Both the position numbers and the translations under genes were made by a program. Source: Gymnothorax reevesii (lineage: Eukaryota; Chordata; Actinopteri; Anguilliformes; Muraenidae). Taken from it: a stretch of 64,000 bases of DNA. Positions 46,201-59,250 of this stretch are shown here, in pieces; within the stretch, counting starts at the first letter, position 1; each line of letters starts with the position of its first letter. Location: positions 44,226,611 through 44,290,610 of the forward strand of contig CM056582.1 of the NCBI GenBank assembly GCA_029721435.1, given 5' to 3'. The notes beneath the pieces were generated by a model. It had not been told where the DNA came from. It searched no databases and was given only the letters and a program-made list of their open reading frames with translations.

Positions 46201-47003
46201 ACATTTGCATATGAGAAAATTTACAGATGAATTTCCTCAATTTTGATTGAAGATTCTTCTCAATCTCTCAGTCCTTGCCCAATTTTTAACCTTTCACTTT
46301 TGTATTTGGACAGGGTTTCTCCATCATCTTTACCATCAAAGCATGGACAGATGCTTGATATGACAGCCAACCAGAAGGAGAATACACAAAATGTTTGAGT
46401 TGTAACACGCTTGCGCCAACATTACATTGCAAGTGTCTGCATTCATCATTCGAGGGCAAGATTAAACAATGCCATCAGAAACTTCAGCTCAAATTCAGCA
46501 TTGTGAACGATTTTATCTCAGACGATGCAAGCGTGTGACGAATGTCTCAAGGTCTTGGATGCCAAATGGAAATAAATTCAACTTGCGAGCAAACGTTGGG
46601 ACAATTAACGAGGGAGAGCAAAACATTACTAAGCTATAGGAGTAATTAAAGAAGTGGAAAGCATCATGGAAATGGACAAGACCATGGTACTGCGTTATGT
46701 GGGATGGAAATAAATCAAGGCTCCATCTTGACCATGAAATGTTGCCAAATGCTGTGAGGGCACTGTTCGAGCGTTTCATGCGGCAGCAGTGGTAGCTCAC
46801 TTACTTGGTATGAGCCATACGATAAATGAATGTCAGGGGCCACTCTTGATGGTTTGCTGGAGGATGAATGATTTACCATTTGCAGGTGAGGAAACTGCTC
46901 AAAATAGCCTGAAATTTTCTCAGAGATGACAGTTTCTGGAGGACATGCTGTCTTCGCACGGATTTTTACCATTTGGTGGTATCACAATATTTAGTGCAGA
47001 TTT

Positions 47004-47076
47004 GCCAAAATACCTCAGTTGGGAGAGCGTTAGACTGAAGATTTAAAGGTCCCTGGTTCAATCCCGGGTTTCGTCA
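47004..47076 (+). pseudogene. tRNA-Phe-GAA: tRNA-Phe (GAA), degenerate copy, unit 26
   Basis: Degenerate class with all five substitutions. Confidence 0.8.
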
Positions 47077-47473
47077 ATTTGAGTGCCTTGGCTTGGCGTT
47101 GTGAGGAAATGAGGTCTGTTTTTACTTACTTGTGCAAAAACAAGATGACTGGAGTCGTTTCGTTTGCTTGCCCTGTGAACAAAAAAAGTCAGCTGGACGA
47201 AAGAGGCGAATGTACTGTGGGCTGCACGAACAGAATGATGTAGTGTTGGGCAAGAATGGTTCTCATGGCAGTGCTGCATCTTGCAAGCCACTTTTAGCCT
47301 GGAGAAATATCAGTGCTCAATGGTTAGCTTTTGAAAAAAGTGCTTCTTTGATCACCAGGCCATGTGTAATAGTGTTGAAAGAACAGAGCTTAAGTTTCCC
47401 AATGTCATTCTCAGCGACAATGAGTCAGCTTCTGATCTTTGTTTTGACAGTAACTGAGGGAAAAAACCTCCAA

Positions 47474-47545
47474 CTCCCCGTCGGGGAATCGAACCCCGGT
47501 CTCCCGCGTGACAGGCGGGGATACTCACCACTATACTAACGAGGA
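47474..47545 (-). tRNA. tRNA-Asp-GTC: tRNA-Asp (GTC), unit 26
   Basis: Canonical sequence with a T6 terminator. Confidence 0.97.
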
Positions 47546-47991
47546 CAAAATAGCCATGCAAAGCCTGACATTGTATGTGCTGTAGCATGCCATTCCAAAT
47601 GTCTGCAATGACCTTTTGCAGGCCTTGTAAAACAATGGCGATTAAACCTTCTGTTAATTTCAGCAATGGCTCCGGAGCTGTCCTTTCTTTCACTATTCCT
47701 GGCACAAACAGAACTAATCATGCATAGTGTTAGAGGACTTAGACTTCAAATTAGAACTGAAACATTGCTTGCTGTTCATCATTGCTGTCAATGCCAGGGG
47801 TCCTGGCGGGCTTCAGTGCTTGAGCAGTAGGGGTCAGAAGTTATACAAGTAAGAGTTATCCTCTGATATAAAGGCAGCGAAGGGTCTCTTCTGCTCAGAA
47901 ACCTGCACTGTATTTTGAAATTGGTTTTGCTTCCTGGTCTGCCTGAGCAGTAAAAGCAGGAACATGCCTTTGAGGGCACAGGGGGCAACTC

Positions 47992-48064
47992 TGGAGAATG
48001 CGGGCGTCGATCCCGCTACCTCTCACATGCTTAGCGAGCGCTCTACCATTTGAGCTAATTCCCC
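47992..48064 (-). pseudogene. tRNA-Ala-AGC: tRNA-Ala (AGC), U33A+C40U copy, unit 26
   Basis: U33A plus C40U class with octamer at 48067-48074. Confidence 0.65.
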
Positions 48065-48867
48065 ACATTTGCATATGAGAAAATTTACCGATGAATTTCC
48101 TCAATTTTGAGTGAAGATTCTTCTCAATCTCTCAGTCCTTGCCCAATTTTTAACCTTTCACTTTTGTATTTGGACAGGGTTTCTCCATCATCTTTACCAT
48201 CAAAGCATGGACAGATGCTTGATATGACAGCCAACCAGAAAAAGAATACACAAAATGTTTGAGTTGTAACACGCTTGCGCCAACATTACATTGCAAGTGT
48301 CTGCATTCATCATTCGAGGGCAAGATTAAACAATGCCATCAGAAACTTCAGCTCAAATTCAGCATTGTGAACGATTTTATCTCAGACGATGCAAGCGTGT
48401 GACGAATGACTCAAGGTCTTTGATGCCAAATGGAAATAAATTCAACTTGCGAGCAAACGTTGGGACAATTAACGAGGGAGAGCAAAGCATTACTAAGCTA
48501 TAGGAGTAATTAAAGAAGTGGAAAGCATCATGGAAATGGACAAGACCATGGTACTGCGTTATGTGGGATGGAAATAAATCAAGGCTCCATCTTGACCATG
48601 AAATGTTGCCAAATGCTGTGAGGGCACTGTTCGAGCATTTCATGCGGCAGCAGTGGTAGCTCACTTACTTGGTATGAGCCATACGATAAATGAATGTCAG
48701 GGGCCACTCTTGATGGTTTGCTGGAGGATGAATGATTTACCATTTGCAGGTGAGGAAACTGCTCAAAATAGCCTGAAATTTTCTCAGAGATGACAGTTTC
48801 TGGAGGAAATGCTGTCTTTGCACGGATTTTTACCGTTTGGTGGTATCAGAATTTTGAGTGCAGATTT

Positions 48868-48940
48868 GCCGAAATAGCTCAGTTGGGAGAGCGTTAGACT
48901 GAAGATCTAAAGGTCCCTGGTTCGATCCCGGGTTTCGGCA
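48868..48940 (+). tRNA. tRNA-Phe-GAA: tRNA-Phe (GAA), intact, unit 27
   Basis: Intact class, identical to 2258. Confidence 0.97.
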
Positions 48941-49338
48941 ATTTGAGTGCCTTGGCTTGGCGTTGCGAGGAAATTAGGTCTGTTTTTACTTACTTGTGCA
49001 AAAACAAGATGACTGGAGTCCTTTCGTTTGCATGCCCTGTGAACAAAAAAAGTCAGCTGGACGAAAGAGGCGAATGTACTGTGGGCTGCACGAACAGAAT
49101 GATGTAGTGTTGGGCAAGAATGGTTCTCATGGCAGTGCTGCATCTTGCAAGCCACTTTTAGCCTGGAGAAATATCAGTGCTCAATGGTTAGCTTTTGAAA
49201 AAAGTGCTTGTTTGATCACCAGGCCATGTGTAATAGTGTTGAAAGAACAGAGCTTAGGTTTCCCAATGTCATTCTCAGCGAAAATGAGTCAGCTTTTGAT
49301 CTTTGTTTTGACAGTAACTGAGGGAAAAAAACCTCCAA

Positions 49339-49410
49339 CTCCCCGTCGGGGAATCGAACCCCGGTCTCCCGCGGGACAGGCGGGGATACTCACCACTATA
49401 CTAACGAGGA
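49339..49410 (-). tRNA. tRNA-Asp-GTC: tRNA-Asp (GTC), A37C variant, unit 27
   Basis: A37C allele as at 21373, with a T7 terminator. Confidence 0.88.
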
Positions 49411-49856
49411 CAAAATAGCCATGCAAAGCCTGACATTGTATGTGCTGTAGCATGCCATTCCAAATGTCTGCAATGACCTTTTGCAGGCCTTGAAAAACAA
49501 TGGCGATTAAACCTTATGTTAATTTCAGCAATGGCTCCGGAGCTGTCCTTGCTTTCACTATTCCTGGCACAAACAGAACTAATCATGCATAGTGTTAGAG
49601 GACTTAGACTTCAAATTAGAACTGAAACATTGCTTGCTGTTCATCATTGCTGTCAATGCCAGGGGTCCTGGCGGGCTTCAGTGCTTGAGCAGTAGGGGTC
49701 AGAAGTTATACAAGTAAGAGTTATCCTCTGATATAAAGGCAGCGAAGGGTCTCTTCTGCTCAGAAACCTGCACAGTATTTTGAAATTGGTTTTGCTTCCT
49801 GGTCTGCCTGGGCAGTAAAAGCAGGAGCATGCCTTTGAGGGCACAGGGGGCAACTC

Positions 49857-49929
49857 TGGAGAATGCGGGCGTCGATCCCGCTACCTCTCGCATGCTAAGC
49901 GAGCGCTCTACCATTTGAGCTAATTCCCC
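49857..49929 (-). tRNA. tRNA-Ala-AGC: tRNA-Ala (AGC), canonical, unit 27
   Basis: Canonical class with octamer at 49932-49939. Confidence 0.96.
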
Positions 49930-50732
49930 ACATTTGCATATGAGAAAATTTACAGATGAATTTCCTCAATTTTGATTGAAGATTCTTCTCAATCTCTCAG
50001 TCCTTGCCCAATTTTTAACCTTTCACTTTTGTATTTGGACAGGGTTTCTCCATCATCTTTACCATCAAAGCATGGACAGATGCTTGATATGACAGCCAAC
50101 CAGAAGGAGAATACACAAAATGTTTGAGTTGTAACACGCTTGCGCCAACATTACATTGCAAGTGTCTGCATTCATCATTCGAGGGCAAGATTAAACAATG
50201 CCATCAGAAACTTCAGCTCAAATTCAGCATTGTGAACGATTTTATCTCAGACGATGCAAGCGTGTGACGAATGTCTCAAGGTCTTGGATGCCAAATGGAA
50301 ATAAATTCAACTTGCGAGCAAACGTTGGGACAATTAACGAGGGAGAGCAAAACATTACTAAGCTATAGGAGTAATTAAAGAAGTGGAAAGCATCATGGAA
50401 ATGGACAAGACCATGGTACTGCGTTATGTGGGATGGAAATAAATCAAGGCTCCATCTTGACCATGAAATGTTGCCAAATGCTGTGAGGGCACTGTTCGAG
50501 CGTTTCATGCGGCAGCAGTGGTAGCTCACTTACTTGGTATGAGCCATACGATAAATGAATGTCAGGGGCCACTCTTGATGGTTTGCTGGAGGATGAATGA
50601 TTTACCATTTGCAGGTGAGGAAACTGCTCAAAATAGCCTGAAATTTTCTCAGAGATGACAGTTTCTGGAGGACATGCTGTCTTCGCACGGATTTTTACCA
50701 TTTGGTGGTATCACAATATTTAGTGCAGATTT

Positions 50733-50805
50733 GCCAAAATACCTCAGTTGGGAGAGCGTTAGACTGAAGATTTAAAGGTCCCTGGTTCGATCCCGGGTTT
50801 CGGCA
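50733..50805 (+). pseudogene. tRNA-Phe-GAA: tRNA-Phe (GAA), hybrid copy, unit 28
   Basis: Hybrid class with the same join as unit 14. Confidence 0.65.
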
Positions 50806-51202
50806 ATTTGAGTGCCTTGGCTTGGCGTTGCGAGGAAATTAGGTCTGTTTTTACTTACTTGTGCAAAAACAAGATGACTGGAGTCCTTTCGTTTGCATGC
50901 CCTGTGAACAAAAAAAGTCAGCTGGACGAAAGAGGCGAATGTACTGTGGGCTGCACGAACAGAATGATGTAGTGTTGGGCAAGAATGGTTCTCATGGCAG
51001 TGCTGCATCTTGCAAGCCACTTTTAGCCTGGAGAAATATCAGTGCTCAATGGTTAGCTTTTGAAAAAAGTGCTTCTTTGATCACCAGGCCATGTGTAATA
51101 GTGTTGAAAGAACAGAGCTTAAGTTTCCCAATGTCATTCTCAGCGACAATGAGTCAGCTTCTGATCTTTGTTTTGACAGTAACTGAGGGAAAAAACCTCC
51201 AA

Positions 51203-51274
51203 CTCCCCGTCGGGGAATCGAACCCCGGTCTCCCGCGTGACAGGCGGGGATACTCACCACTATACTAACGAGGA
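51203..51274 (-). tRNA. tRNA-Asp-GTC: tRNA-Asp (GTC), unit 28
   Basis: Canonical sequence with a T6 terminator. Confidence 0.97.
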
Positions 51275-51720
51275 CAAAATAGCCATGCAAAGCCTGATAT
51301 TGTATGTGCTGTAGCATGCCATTCCAAATGTCTGCAATGACCTTTTGCAGGCCTTGTAAAACAATGGCGATTAAACCTGATGTTAATTTCAGCAATGGCT
51401 CCGGAGCTGTCCTTGCTTTCACTATTCCTGGCACAAACAGAACTAATCATGAATAGTGTTAGAGGACTTAGACTTCAAATTAGAACTGAAACATTGCTTG
51501 CTGTTCATCATTGCTGTCAATGCCAGGGGTCCTGGCGGGCTTCAGTGCTTGAGCAGTAGGGGTCAGAAGTTATACAAGTAAGAGTTATCCTCTGATATAA
51601 AGGCAGCGAAGGGTCTCTTCTGCTCAGAAACCTGCACAGTATTTTGAAATTGGTTTTGCTTCCTGGTCTGCCTGGGCAGTAAAAGCAGGAGCATGCCTTT
51701 GAGGGCACAGGGGGCAACTC

Positions 51721-51793
51721 TGGAGAATGCGGGCGTCGATCCCGCTACCTCTCGCATGCTAAGCGAGCGCTCTACCATTTGAGCTAATTCCCC
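51721..51793 (-). tRNA. tRNA-Ala-AGC: tRNA-Ala (AGC), canonical, unit 28
   Basis: Canonical class with octamer at 51796-51803. Confidence 0.96.
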
Positions 51794-52596
51794 ACATTTG
51801 CATATGAGAAAATTTACAGATGAATTTCCTCAATTTTGATTGAAGATTCTTCTCAATCTCTCAGTCCTTGCCCAATTTTTAACCTTTCACTTTTGTATTT
51901 GGACAGGGTTTCTCCATCATCTTTACCATCAAAGCATGGACAGATGCTTGATATGACAGCCAACCAGAAGGAGAATACACAAAATGTTTGAGTTGTAACA
52001 CGCTTGCGCCAACATTACATTGCAAGTGTCTGCATTCATCATTCGAGGGCAAGATTAAACAATGCCATCAGAAACTTCAGCTCAAATTCAGCATTGTGAA
52101 CGATTTTATCTCAGACGATGCAAGCGTGTGACGAATGTCTCAAGGTCTTGGATGCCAAATGGAAATAAATTCAACTTGCGAGCAAACGTTGGGACAATTA
52201 ACGAGGGAGAGCAAAACATTACTAAGCTATAGGAGTAATTAAAGAAGTGGAAAGCATCATGGAAATGGACAAGACCATGGTACTGCGTTATGTGGGATGG
52301 AAATAAATCAAGGCTCCATCTTGACCATGAAATGTTGCCAAATGCTGTGAGGGCACTGTTCGAGCGTTTCATGCGGCAGCAGTGGTAGCTCACTTACTTG
52401 GTATGAGCCATACGATAAATGAATGTCAGGGGCCACTCTTGATGGTTTGCTGGAGGATGAATGATTTACCATTTGCAGGTGAGGAAACTGCTCAAAATAG
52501 CCTGAAATTTTCTCAGAGATGACAGTTTCTGGAGGACATGCTGTCTTCGCACGGATTTTTACCATTTGGTGGTATCACAATATTTAGCGCAGATTT

Positions 52597-52669
52597 GCCA
52601 AAATACCTCAGTTGGGAGAGCGTTAGACTGAAGATTTAAAGGTCCCTGGTTCAATCCCGGGTTTCGTCA
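52597..52669 (+). pseudogene. tRNA-Phe-GAA: tRNA-Phe (GAA), degenerate copy, unit 29
   Basis: Degenerate class with all five substitutions. A private T-to-C change lies 9 nt upstream (52588). Confidence 0.8.
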
Positions 52670-53066
52670 ATTTGAGTGCCTTGGCTTGGCGTTGTGAGGA
52701 AATGAGGTCTGTTTTTACTTACTTGTGCAAAAACAAGATGACTGGAGTCGTTTCGTTTGCTTGCCCTGTGAACAAAAAAAGTCAGCTGGACGAAAGAGGC
52801 GAATGTACTGTGGGCTGCACGAACAGAATGATGTAGTGTTGGGCAAGAATGGTTCTCATGGCAGTGCTGCATCTTGCAAGCCACTTTTAGCCTGGAGAAA
52901 TATCAGTGCTCAATGGTTAGCTTTTGAAAAAAGTGCTTCTTTGATCACCAGGCCATGTGTAATAGTGTTGAAAGAACAGAGCTTAAGTTTCCCAATGTCA
53001 TTCTCAGCGAAAATGAGTCAGCTTCTGATCTTTGTTTTGACAGTAACTGAGGGAAAAAACCTCCAA

Positions 53067-53138
53067 CTCCCCGTCGGGGAATCGAACCCCGGTCTCCCGC
53101 GTGACAGGCGGGGATACTCACCACTATACTAACGAGGA
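53067..53138 (-). tRNA. tRNA-Asp-GTC: tRNA-Asp (GTC), unit 29
   Basis: Canonical sequence with a T6 terminator. Confidence 0.97.
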
Positions 53139-53584
53139 CAAAATAGCCAAGCAAAGCCTGATATTGTATGTGCTGTAGCATGCCATTCCAAATGTCTGCA
53201 ATGACCTTTTGCAGGCCTTGTAAAACAATGGCGATTAAACCTGATGTTAATTTCAGCAATGGCTCCGGAGCTGTCCTTGCTTTCACTATTCCTGGCACAA
53301 ACAGAACTAATCATGAATAGTGTTAGAGGACTTAGACTTCAAATTAGAACTGAAACATTGCTTGCTGTTCATCATTGCTGTCAATGCCAGGGGTCCTGGC
53401 GGGCTTCAGTGCTTGAGCAGTAGGGGTCAGAAGTTATACAAGTAAGAGTTATCCTCTGATATAAAGGCAGCGAAGGGTCTCTTCTGCTCAGAAACCTGCA
53501 CAGTATTTTGAAATTGGTTTTGCTTCCTGGTCTGCCTGGGCAGTAAATGCAGGAGCATGCCTTTGAGGGCACAGGGGGCAAGTC

Positions 53585-53657
53585 TGGAGAATGCGGGCGT
53601 CGATCCCGCTACCTCTCGCATGCTAAGCGAGCGCTCTACTATTTCAGCTAATTCCCC
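53585..53657 (-). pseudogene. tRNA-Ala-AGC: tRNA-Ala (AGC), C13G+G18A copy with broken terminator, unit 29
   Basis: C13G plus G18A class, octamer absent, T4 terminator reduced to three T near 53545, exactly as in unit 20. Confidence 0.72.
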
Positions 53658-54460
53658 ACCTTTGTTTATGAGAAAATTTACAGATTAATTTCCTCAATTT
53701 TGAGAGAAGATTCTTCTCAATCTCTCAGTCCTTGCCCAATTTTTAACCTTTCACTTTTGTATTTGGACAGGGTTTCTCCATCATCTTTACCGTCAAAGCA
53801 AGGACAGATGCTTGATATGACAGCCAACCAGAAGGAGAATACACAAAATGTTTGAGTTGTAACACACTTGCGCCAACATCACATTGCAAGTGTCTGCATT
53901 CATCATTCGAGGGCGAGATTAAACAATGCCATCAGAAACTTCAGCTCAAATTCAGCATTATGAACGAATTTATCTCAGACGATGCAAGCGTGTGACGAAT
54001 GACTCAAGGTCTTTGATGCCAAATGGAAATAAATTCAACTTGCGAGCAAACGTTGGGACAATTAACGAGGGAGAGCAAAGCATTACTAAGCTATAGGAGT
54101 AATTAAAGAAGTGGAAAGCATCATGGAAATGGACAAGACCATGGTACTGCGTTATGTGGGATGGAAATAAATCAAGGCTCCATCTTGACCATGAAATGTT
54201 GCCAAATGCTGTGAGGGCACTGTTCGAGCATTTCATGCGGCAGCAGTGGTAGCTCACTTACTTGGTATGAGCCATACGATAAATGAATGTCAGGGGCCAC
54301 TCTTGATGGTTTGCTGGAGGATGAATGATTTACCATTTGCAGGTGAGGAAACTGCTCAAAATAGCCTGAAATTTTCTCAGAGATGACAGTTTCTGGAGGA
54401 AATGCTGTCTTTGCACGGATTTTTACCGTTTGGTGGTATCAGAATTTTGAGTGCAGATTT

Positions 54461-54533
54461 GCCGAAATAGCTCAGTTGGGAGAGCGTTAGACTGAAGATC
54501 TAAAGGTCCCTGGTTCGATCCCGGGTTTCGGCA
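54461..54533 (+). tRNA. tRNA-Phe-GAA: tRNA-Phe (GAA), intact, unit 30
   Basis: Intact class, identical to 2258. Confidence 0.97.
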
Positions 54534-54931
54534 ATTTGAGTGCCTTGGCTTGGCGTTGCGAGGAAATTAGGTCTGTTTTTACTTACTTGTGCAAAAACAA
54601 GATGACTGGAGTCCTTTCGTTTGCATGCCCTGTGAACAAAAAAAGTCAGCTGGACGAAAGAGGCGAATGTACTGTGGGCTGCACGAACAGAATGATGTAG
54701 TGTTGGGCAAGAATGGTTCTCATGGCAGTGCTGCATCTTGCAAGCCACTTTTAGCCTGGAGAAATATCAGTGCTCAATGGTTAGCTTTTGAAAAAAGTGC
54801 TTGTTTGATCACCAGGCCATGTGTAATAGTGTTGAAAGAACAGAGCTTAGGTTTCCCAATGTCATTCTCAGCGAAAATGAGTCAGCTTTTGATCTTTGTT
54901 TTGACAGTAACTGAGGGAAAAAAACCTCCAA

Positions 54932-55003
54932 CTCCCCGTCGGGGAATCGAACCCCGGTCTCCCGCGTGACAGGCGGGGATACTCACCACTATACTAACGA
55001 GGA
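54932..55003 (-). tRNA. tRNA-Asp-GTC: tRNA-Asp (GTC), unit 30
   Basis: Canonical sequence with a T7 terminator. Confidence 0.97.
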
Positions 55004-55449
55004 CAAAATAGCCATGCAAAGCCTGACATTGTATGTGCTGTAGCATGCCATTCCAAATGTCTGCAATGACCTTTTGCAGGCCTTGAAAAACAATGGCGAT
55101 TAAACCTTATGTTAATTTCAGCAATGGCTCCGGAGCTGTCCTTGCTTTCACTATTCCTGGCACAAACAGAACTAATCATGCATAGTGTTAGAGGACTTAG
55201 ACTTCAAATTAGAACTGAAACATTGCTTGCTGTTCATCATTGCTGTCAATGCCAGGGGTCCTGGCGGGCTTCAGTGCTTGAGCAGTAGGGGTCAGAAGTT
55301 ATACAAGTAAGAGTTATCCTCTGATATAAAGGCAGCGAAGGGTCTCTTCTGCTCAGAAACCTGCACAGTATTTTGAAATTGGTTTTGCTTCCTGGTCTGC
55401 CTGGGCAGTAAAAGCGGGAGCATGCCTTTGAGGGCACAGGGGGCAACTC

Positions 55450-55522
55450 TGGAGAATGCGGGCGTCGATCCCGCTACCTCTCGCATGCTAAGCGAGCGCT
55501 CTACTATTTGAGCTAATTCCCC
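55450..55522 (-). tRNA. tRNA-Ala-AGC: tRNA-Ala (AGC), G18A variant, unit 30
   Basis: G18A class with octamer at 55525-55532. Confidence 0.85.
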
Positions 55523-56325
55523 ACATTTGCATATGAGAAAATTTACAGATGAATTTCCTCAATTTTGATTGAAGATTCTTCTCAATCTCTCAGTCCTTGC
55601 CCAATTTTTAACCTTTCACTTTTGTATTTGGACAGGGTTTCTCCATCATCTTTACCATCAAAGCATGGACAGATGCTTGATATGACAGCCAACCAGAAGG
55701 AGAATACACAAAATGTTTGAGTTGTAACACGCTTGCGCCAACATTACATTGCAAGTGTCTGCATTCATCATTCGAGGGCAAGATTAAACAATGCCATCAG
55801 AAACTTCAGCTCAAATTCAGCATTGTGAACGATTTTATCTCAGACGATGCAAGCGTGTGACGAATGTCTCAAGGTCTTGGATGCCAAATGGAAATAAATT
55901 CAACTTGCGAGCAAACGTTGGGACAATTAACGAGGGAGAGCAAAACATTACTAAGCTATAGGAGTAATTAAAGAAGTGGAAAGCATCATGGAAATGGACA
56001 AGACCATGGTACTGCGTTATGTGGGATGGAAATAAATCAAGGCTCCATCTTGACCATGAAATGTTGCCAAATGCTGTGAGGGCACTGTTCGAGCGTTTCA
56101 TGCGGCAGCAGTGGTAGCTCACTTACTTGGTATGAGCCATACGATAAATGAATGTCAGGGGCCACTCTTGATGGTTTGCTGGAGGATGAATGATTTACCA
56201 TTTGCAGGTGAGGAAACTGCTCAAAATAGCCTGAAATTTTCTCAGAGATGACAGTTTCTGGAGGACATGCTGTCTTCGCACGGATTTTTACCATTTGGTG
56301 GTATCAGAATTTTGAGTGCAGATTT

Positions 56326-56398
56326 GCCGAAATAGCTCAGTTGGGAGAGCGTTAGACTGAAGATCTAAAGGTCCCTGGTTCGATCCCGGGTTTCGGCA
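56326..56398 (+). tRNA. tRNA-Phe-GAA: tRNA-Phe (GAA), intact, unit 31
   Basis: Intact class, identical to 2258. Confidence 0.97.
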
Positions 56399-56795
56399 AT
56401 TTGAGTGCCTTGGCTTGGCGTTGCGAGGAAATTAGGTCTGTTTTTACTTACTTGTGCAAAAACAAGATGACTGGAGTCCTTTCGTTTGCTTGCCCTGTGA
56501 ACAAAAAAAGTCAGCTGGACGAAAGAGGCGAATGTACTGTGGGCTGCACGAACAGAATGATGTAGTGTTGGGCAAGAATGGTTCTCATGGCAGTGCTGCA
56601 TCTTGCAAGCCACTTTTAGCCTGGAGAAATATCAGTGCTCAATGGTTAGCTTGTGAAAAAAGTGCTTGTTTGATCACCAGGCCATGTGTAATAGTGTTGA
56701 AAGAACAGAGCTTAGGTTTCCCAATGTCATTCTCAGCGACAATGAGTCAGCTTCTGATCTTTGTTTTGACAGTAACTGAGGGAAAAAACCTCCAA

Positions 56796-56867
56796 CTCCC
56801 CGTCGGGGAATCGAACCCCGGCCTCCCGCGTGACAGGCGGGGATACTCACCACTATACTAACGAGGA
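56796..56867 (-). tRNA. tRNA-Asp-GTC: tRNA-Asp (GTC), A46G variant, unit 31
   Basis: A46G allele with stems intact and a T6 terminator. Confidence 0.95.
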
Positions 56868-57313
56868 CAAAATAGCCATGCAAAGCCTGACATTGTATGT
56901 GCTGTAGCATGCCATTCCAAATGTCTGCAATGACCTTTTGCAGGCCTTGTAAAACAATGGCGATTAAACCTTCTGTTAATTTCAGCAATGGCTCCGGAGC
57001 TGTCCTTGCTTTCACTATTCCTGGCACAAACAGAACTAATCATGCATAGTGTTAGAGGACTTAGACTTCAAATTAGAACTGAAACATTGCTTGCTGTTCA
57101 TCATTGCTGTCAATGCCAGGGGTCCTGGCGGGCTTCAGTGCTTGAGCAGTAGGGGTCAGAAGTTATACAAGTAAGAGTTATCCTCTGATATAAAGGCAGC
57201 GAAGGGTCTCTTCTGCTCAGAAACCTGCACAGTATTTTGAAATTGGTTTTGCTTCCTGGTCTGCCTGGGCAGTAAAAGCAGGAGCATGCCTTTGAGGGCA
57301 CAGGGGGCAACTC

Positions 57314-57386
57314 TGGAGAATGCGGGCGTCGATCCCGCTACCTCTCGCATGCTAAGCGAGCGCTCTACCATTTGAGCTAATTCCCC
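57314..57386 (-). tRNA. tRNA-Ala-AGC: tRNA-Ala (AGC), canonical, unit 31
   Basis: Canonical class with octamer at 57389-57396. Confidence 0.96.
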
Positions 57387-58189
57387 ACATTTGCATATGA
57401 GAAAATTTACAGATGAATTTCCTCAATTTTGATTGAAGATTCTTCTCAATCTCTCAGTCCTTGCCCAATTTTTAACCTTTCACTTTTGTATTTGGACAGG
57501 GTTTCTCCATCATCTTTACCATCAAAGCATGGACAGATGCTTGATATGACAGCCAACCAGAAGGAGAATACACAAAATGTTTGAGTTGTAACACGCTTGC
57601 GCCAACATTACATTGCAAGTGTCTGCATTCATCATTCGAGGGCAAGATTAAACAATGCCATCAGAAACTTCAGCTCAAATTCAGCATTGTGAACGATTTT
57701 ATCTCAGACGATGCAAGCGTGTGACGAATGTCTCAAGGTCTTGGATGCCAAATGGAAATAAATTCAACTTGCGAGCAAACGTTGGGACAATTAACGAGGG
57801 AGAGCAAAACATTACTAAGCTATAGGAGTAATTAAAGAAGTGGAAAGCATCATGGAAATGGACAAGACCATGGTACTGCGTTATGTGGGATGGAAATAAA
57901 TCAAGGCTCCATCTTGACCATGAAATGTTGCCAAATGCTGTGAGGGCACTGTTCGAGCGTTTCATGCGGCAGCAGTGGTAGCTCACTTACTTGGTATGAG
58001 CCATACGATAAATGAATGTCAGGGGCCACTCTTGATGGTTTGCTGGAGGATGAATGATTTACCATTTGCAGGTGAGGAAACTGCTCAAAATAGCCTGAAA
58101 TTTTCTCAGAGATGACAGTTTCTGGAGGACATGCTGTCTTCGCACGGATTTTTACCATTTGGTGGTATCACAATATTTAGTGCAGATTT

Positions 58190-58262
58190 GCCAAAATACC
58201 TCAGTTGGGAGAGCGTTAGACTGAAGATTTAAAGGTCCCTGGTTCAATCCCGGGTTTCGTCA
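58190..58262 (+). pseudogene. tRNA-Phe-GAA: tRNA-Phe (GAA), degenerate copy, unit 32
   Basis: Degenerate class with all five substitutions. The 9-unit repeat correspondence ends at its position 57. Confidence 0.8.
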
Positions 58263-58659
58263 ATTTGAGTGCCTTGGCTTGGCGTTGTGAGGAAATGAGG
58301 TCTGTTTTTACTTACTTGTGCAAAAACAAGATGACTGGAGTCGTTTCGTTTGCTTGCCCTGTGAACAAAAAAAGTCAGCTGGACGAAAGAGGCGAATGTA
58401 CTGTGGGCTGCACGAACAGAATGATGTAGTGTTGGGCAAGAATGGTTCTCATGGCAGTGCTGCATCTTGCAAGCCACTTTTAGCCTGGAGAAATATCAGT
58501 GCTCAATGGTTAGCTTTTGAAAAAAGTGCTTCTTTGATCACCAGGCCATGTGTAATAGTGTTGAAAGAACAGAGCTTAAGTTTCCCAATGTCATTCTCAG
58601 CGACAATGAGTCAGCTTCTGATCTTTGTTTTGACAGTAACTGAGGGAAAAAACCTCCAA

Positions 58660-58731
58660 CTCCCCGTCGGGGAATCGAACCCCGGTCTCCCGCGTGACAG
58701 GCGGGGATACTCACCACTATACTAACGAGGA
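58660..58731 (-). tRNA. tRNA-Asp-GTC: tRNA-Asp (GTC), unit 32
   Basis: Canonical sequence with a T6 terminator. Confidence 0.97.
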
Positions 58732-59177
58732 CAAAATAGCCATGCAAAGCCTGATATTGTATGTGCTGTAGCATGCCATTCCAAATGTCTGCAATGACCT
58801 TTTGCAGGCCTTGTAAAACAATGGCGATTAAACCTGATGTTAATTTCAGCAATGGCTCCGGAGCTGTCCTTGCTTTCACTATTCCTGGCACAAACAGAAC
58901 TAATCATGAATAGTGTTAGAGGACTTAGACTTCAAATTAGAACTGAAACATTGCTTGCTGTTCATCATTGCTGTCAATGCCAGGGGTCCTGGCGGGCTTC
59001 AGTGCTTGAGCAGTAGGGGTCAGAAGTTATACAAGTAAGAGTTATCCTCTGATATAAAGGCAGCGAAGGGTCTCTTCTGCTCAGAAACCTGCACAGTATT
59101 TTGAAATTGGTTTTGCTTCCTGGTCTGCCTGGGCAGTAAAAGCAGGAGCATGCCTTTGAGGGCACAGGGGGCAAGTC

Positions 59178-59250
59178 TGGAGAATGCGGGCGTCGATCCC
59201 GCTACCTCTCGCATGCTAAGCGAGCGCTCTACTATTTCAGCTAATTCCCC
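59178..59250 (-). pseudogene. tRNA-Ala-AGC: tRNA-Ala (AGC), C13G+G18A copy, unit 32
   Basis: C13G plus G18A class, octamer absent. Confidence 0.7.

Larger units (their letters stand above)
40195..58245. repeat. Higher-order repeat, copy B plus partial third copy
   Basis: This is the second copy of the 9-unit block, continuing about 1.3 kb into a third copy. Identity with the sequence 16,779 bp upstream ends inside the tRNA-Phe of unit 32, at tRNA position 57 (58246 against 41467). Only two differences were noticed between the copies: T25407 against A42186, and T35809 against C52588. Rare markers are shared in order, including the Asp A37C at units 18/27 and the broken Ala terminator at units 20/29. 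Confidence 0.85.
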
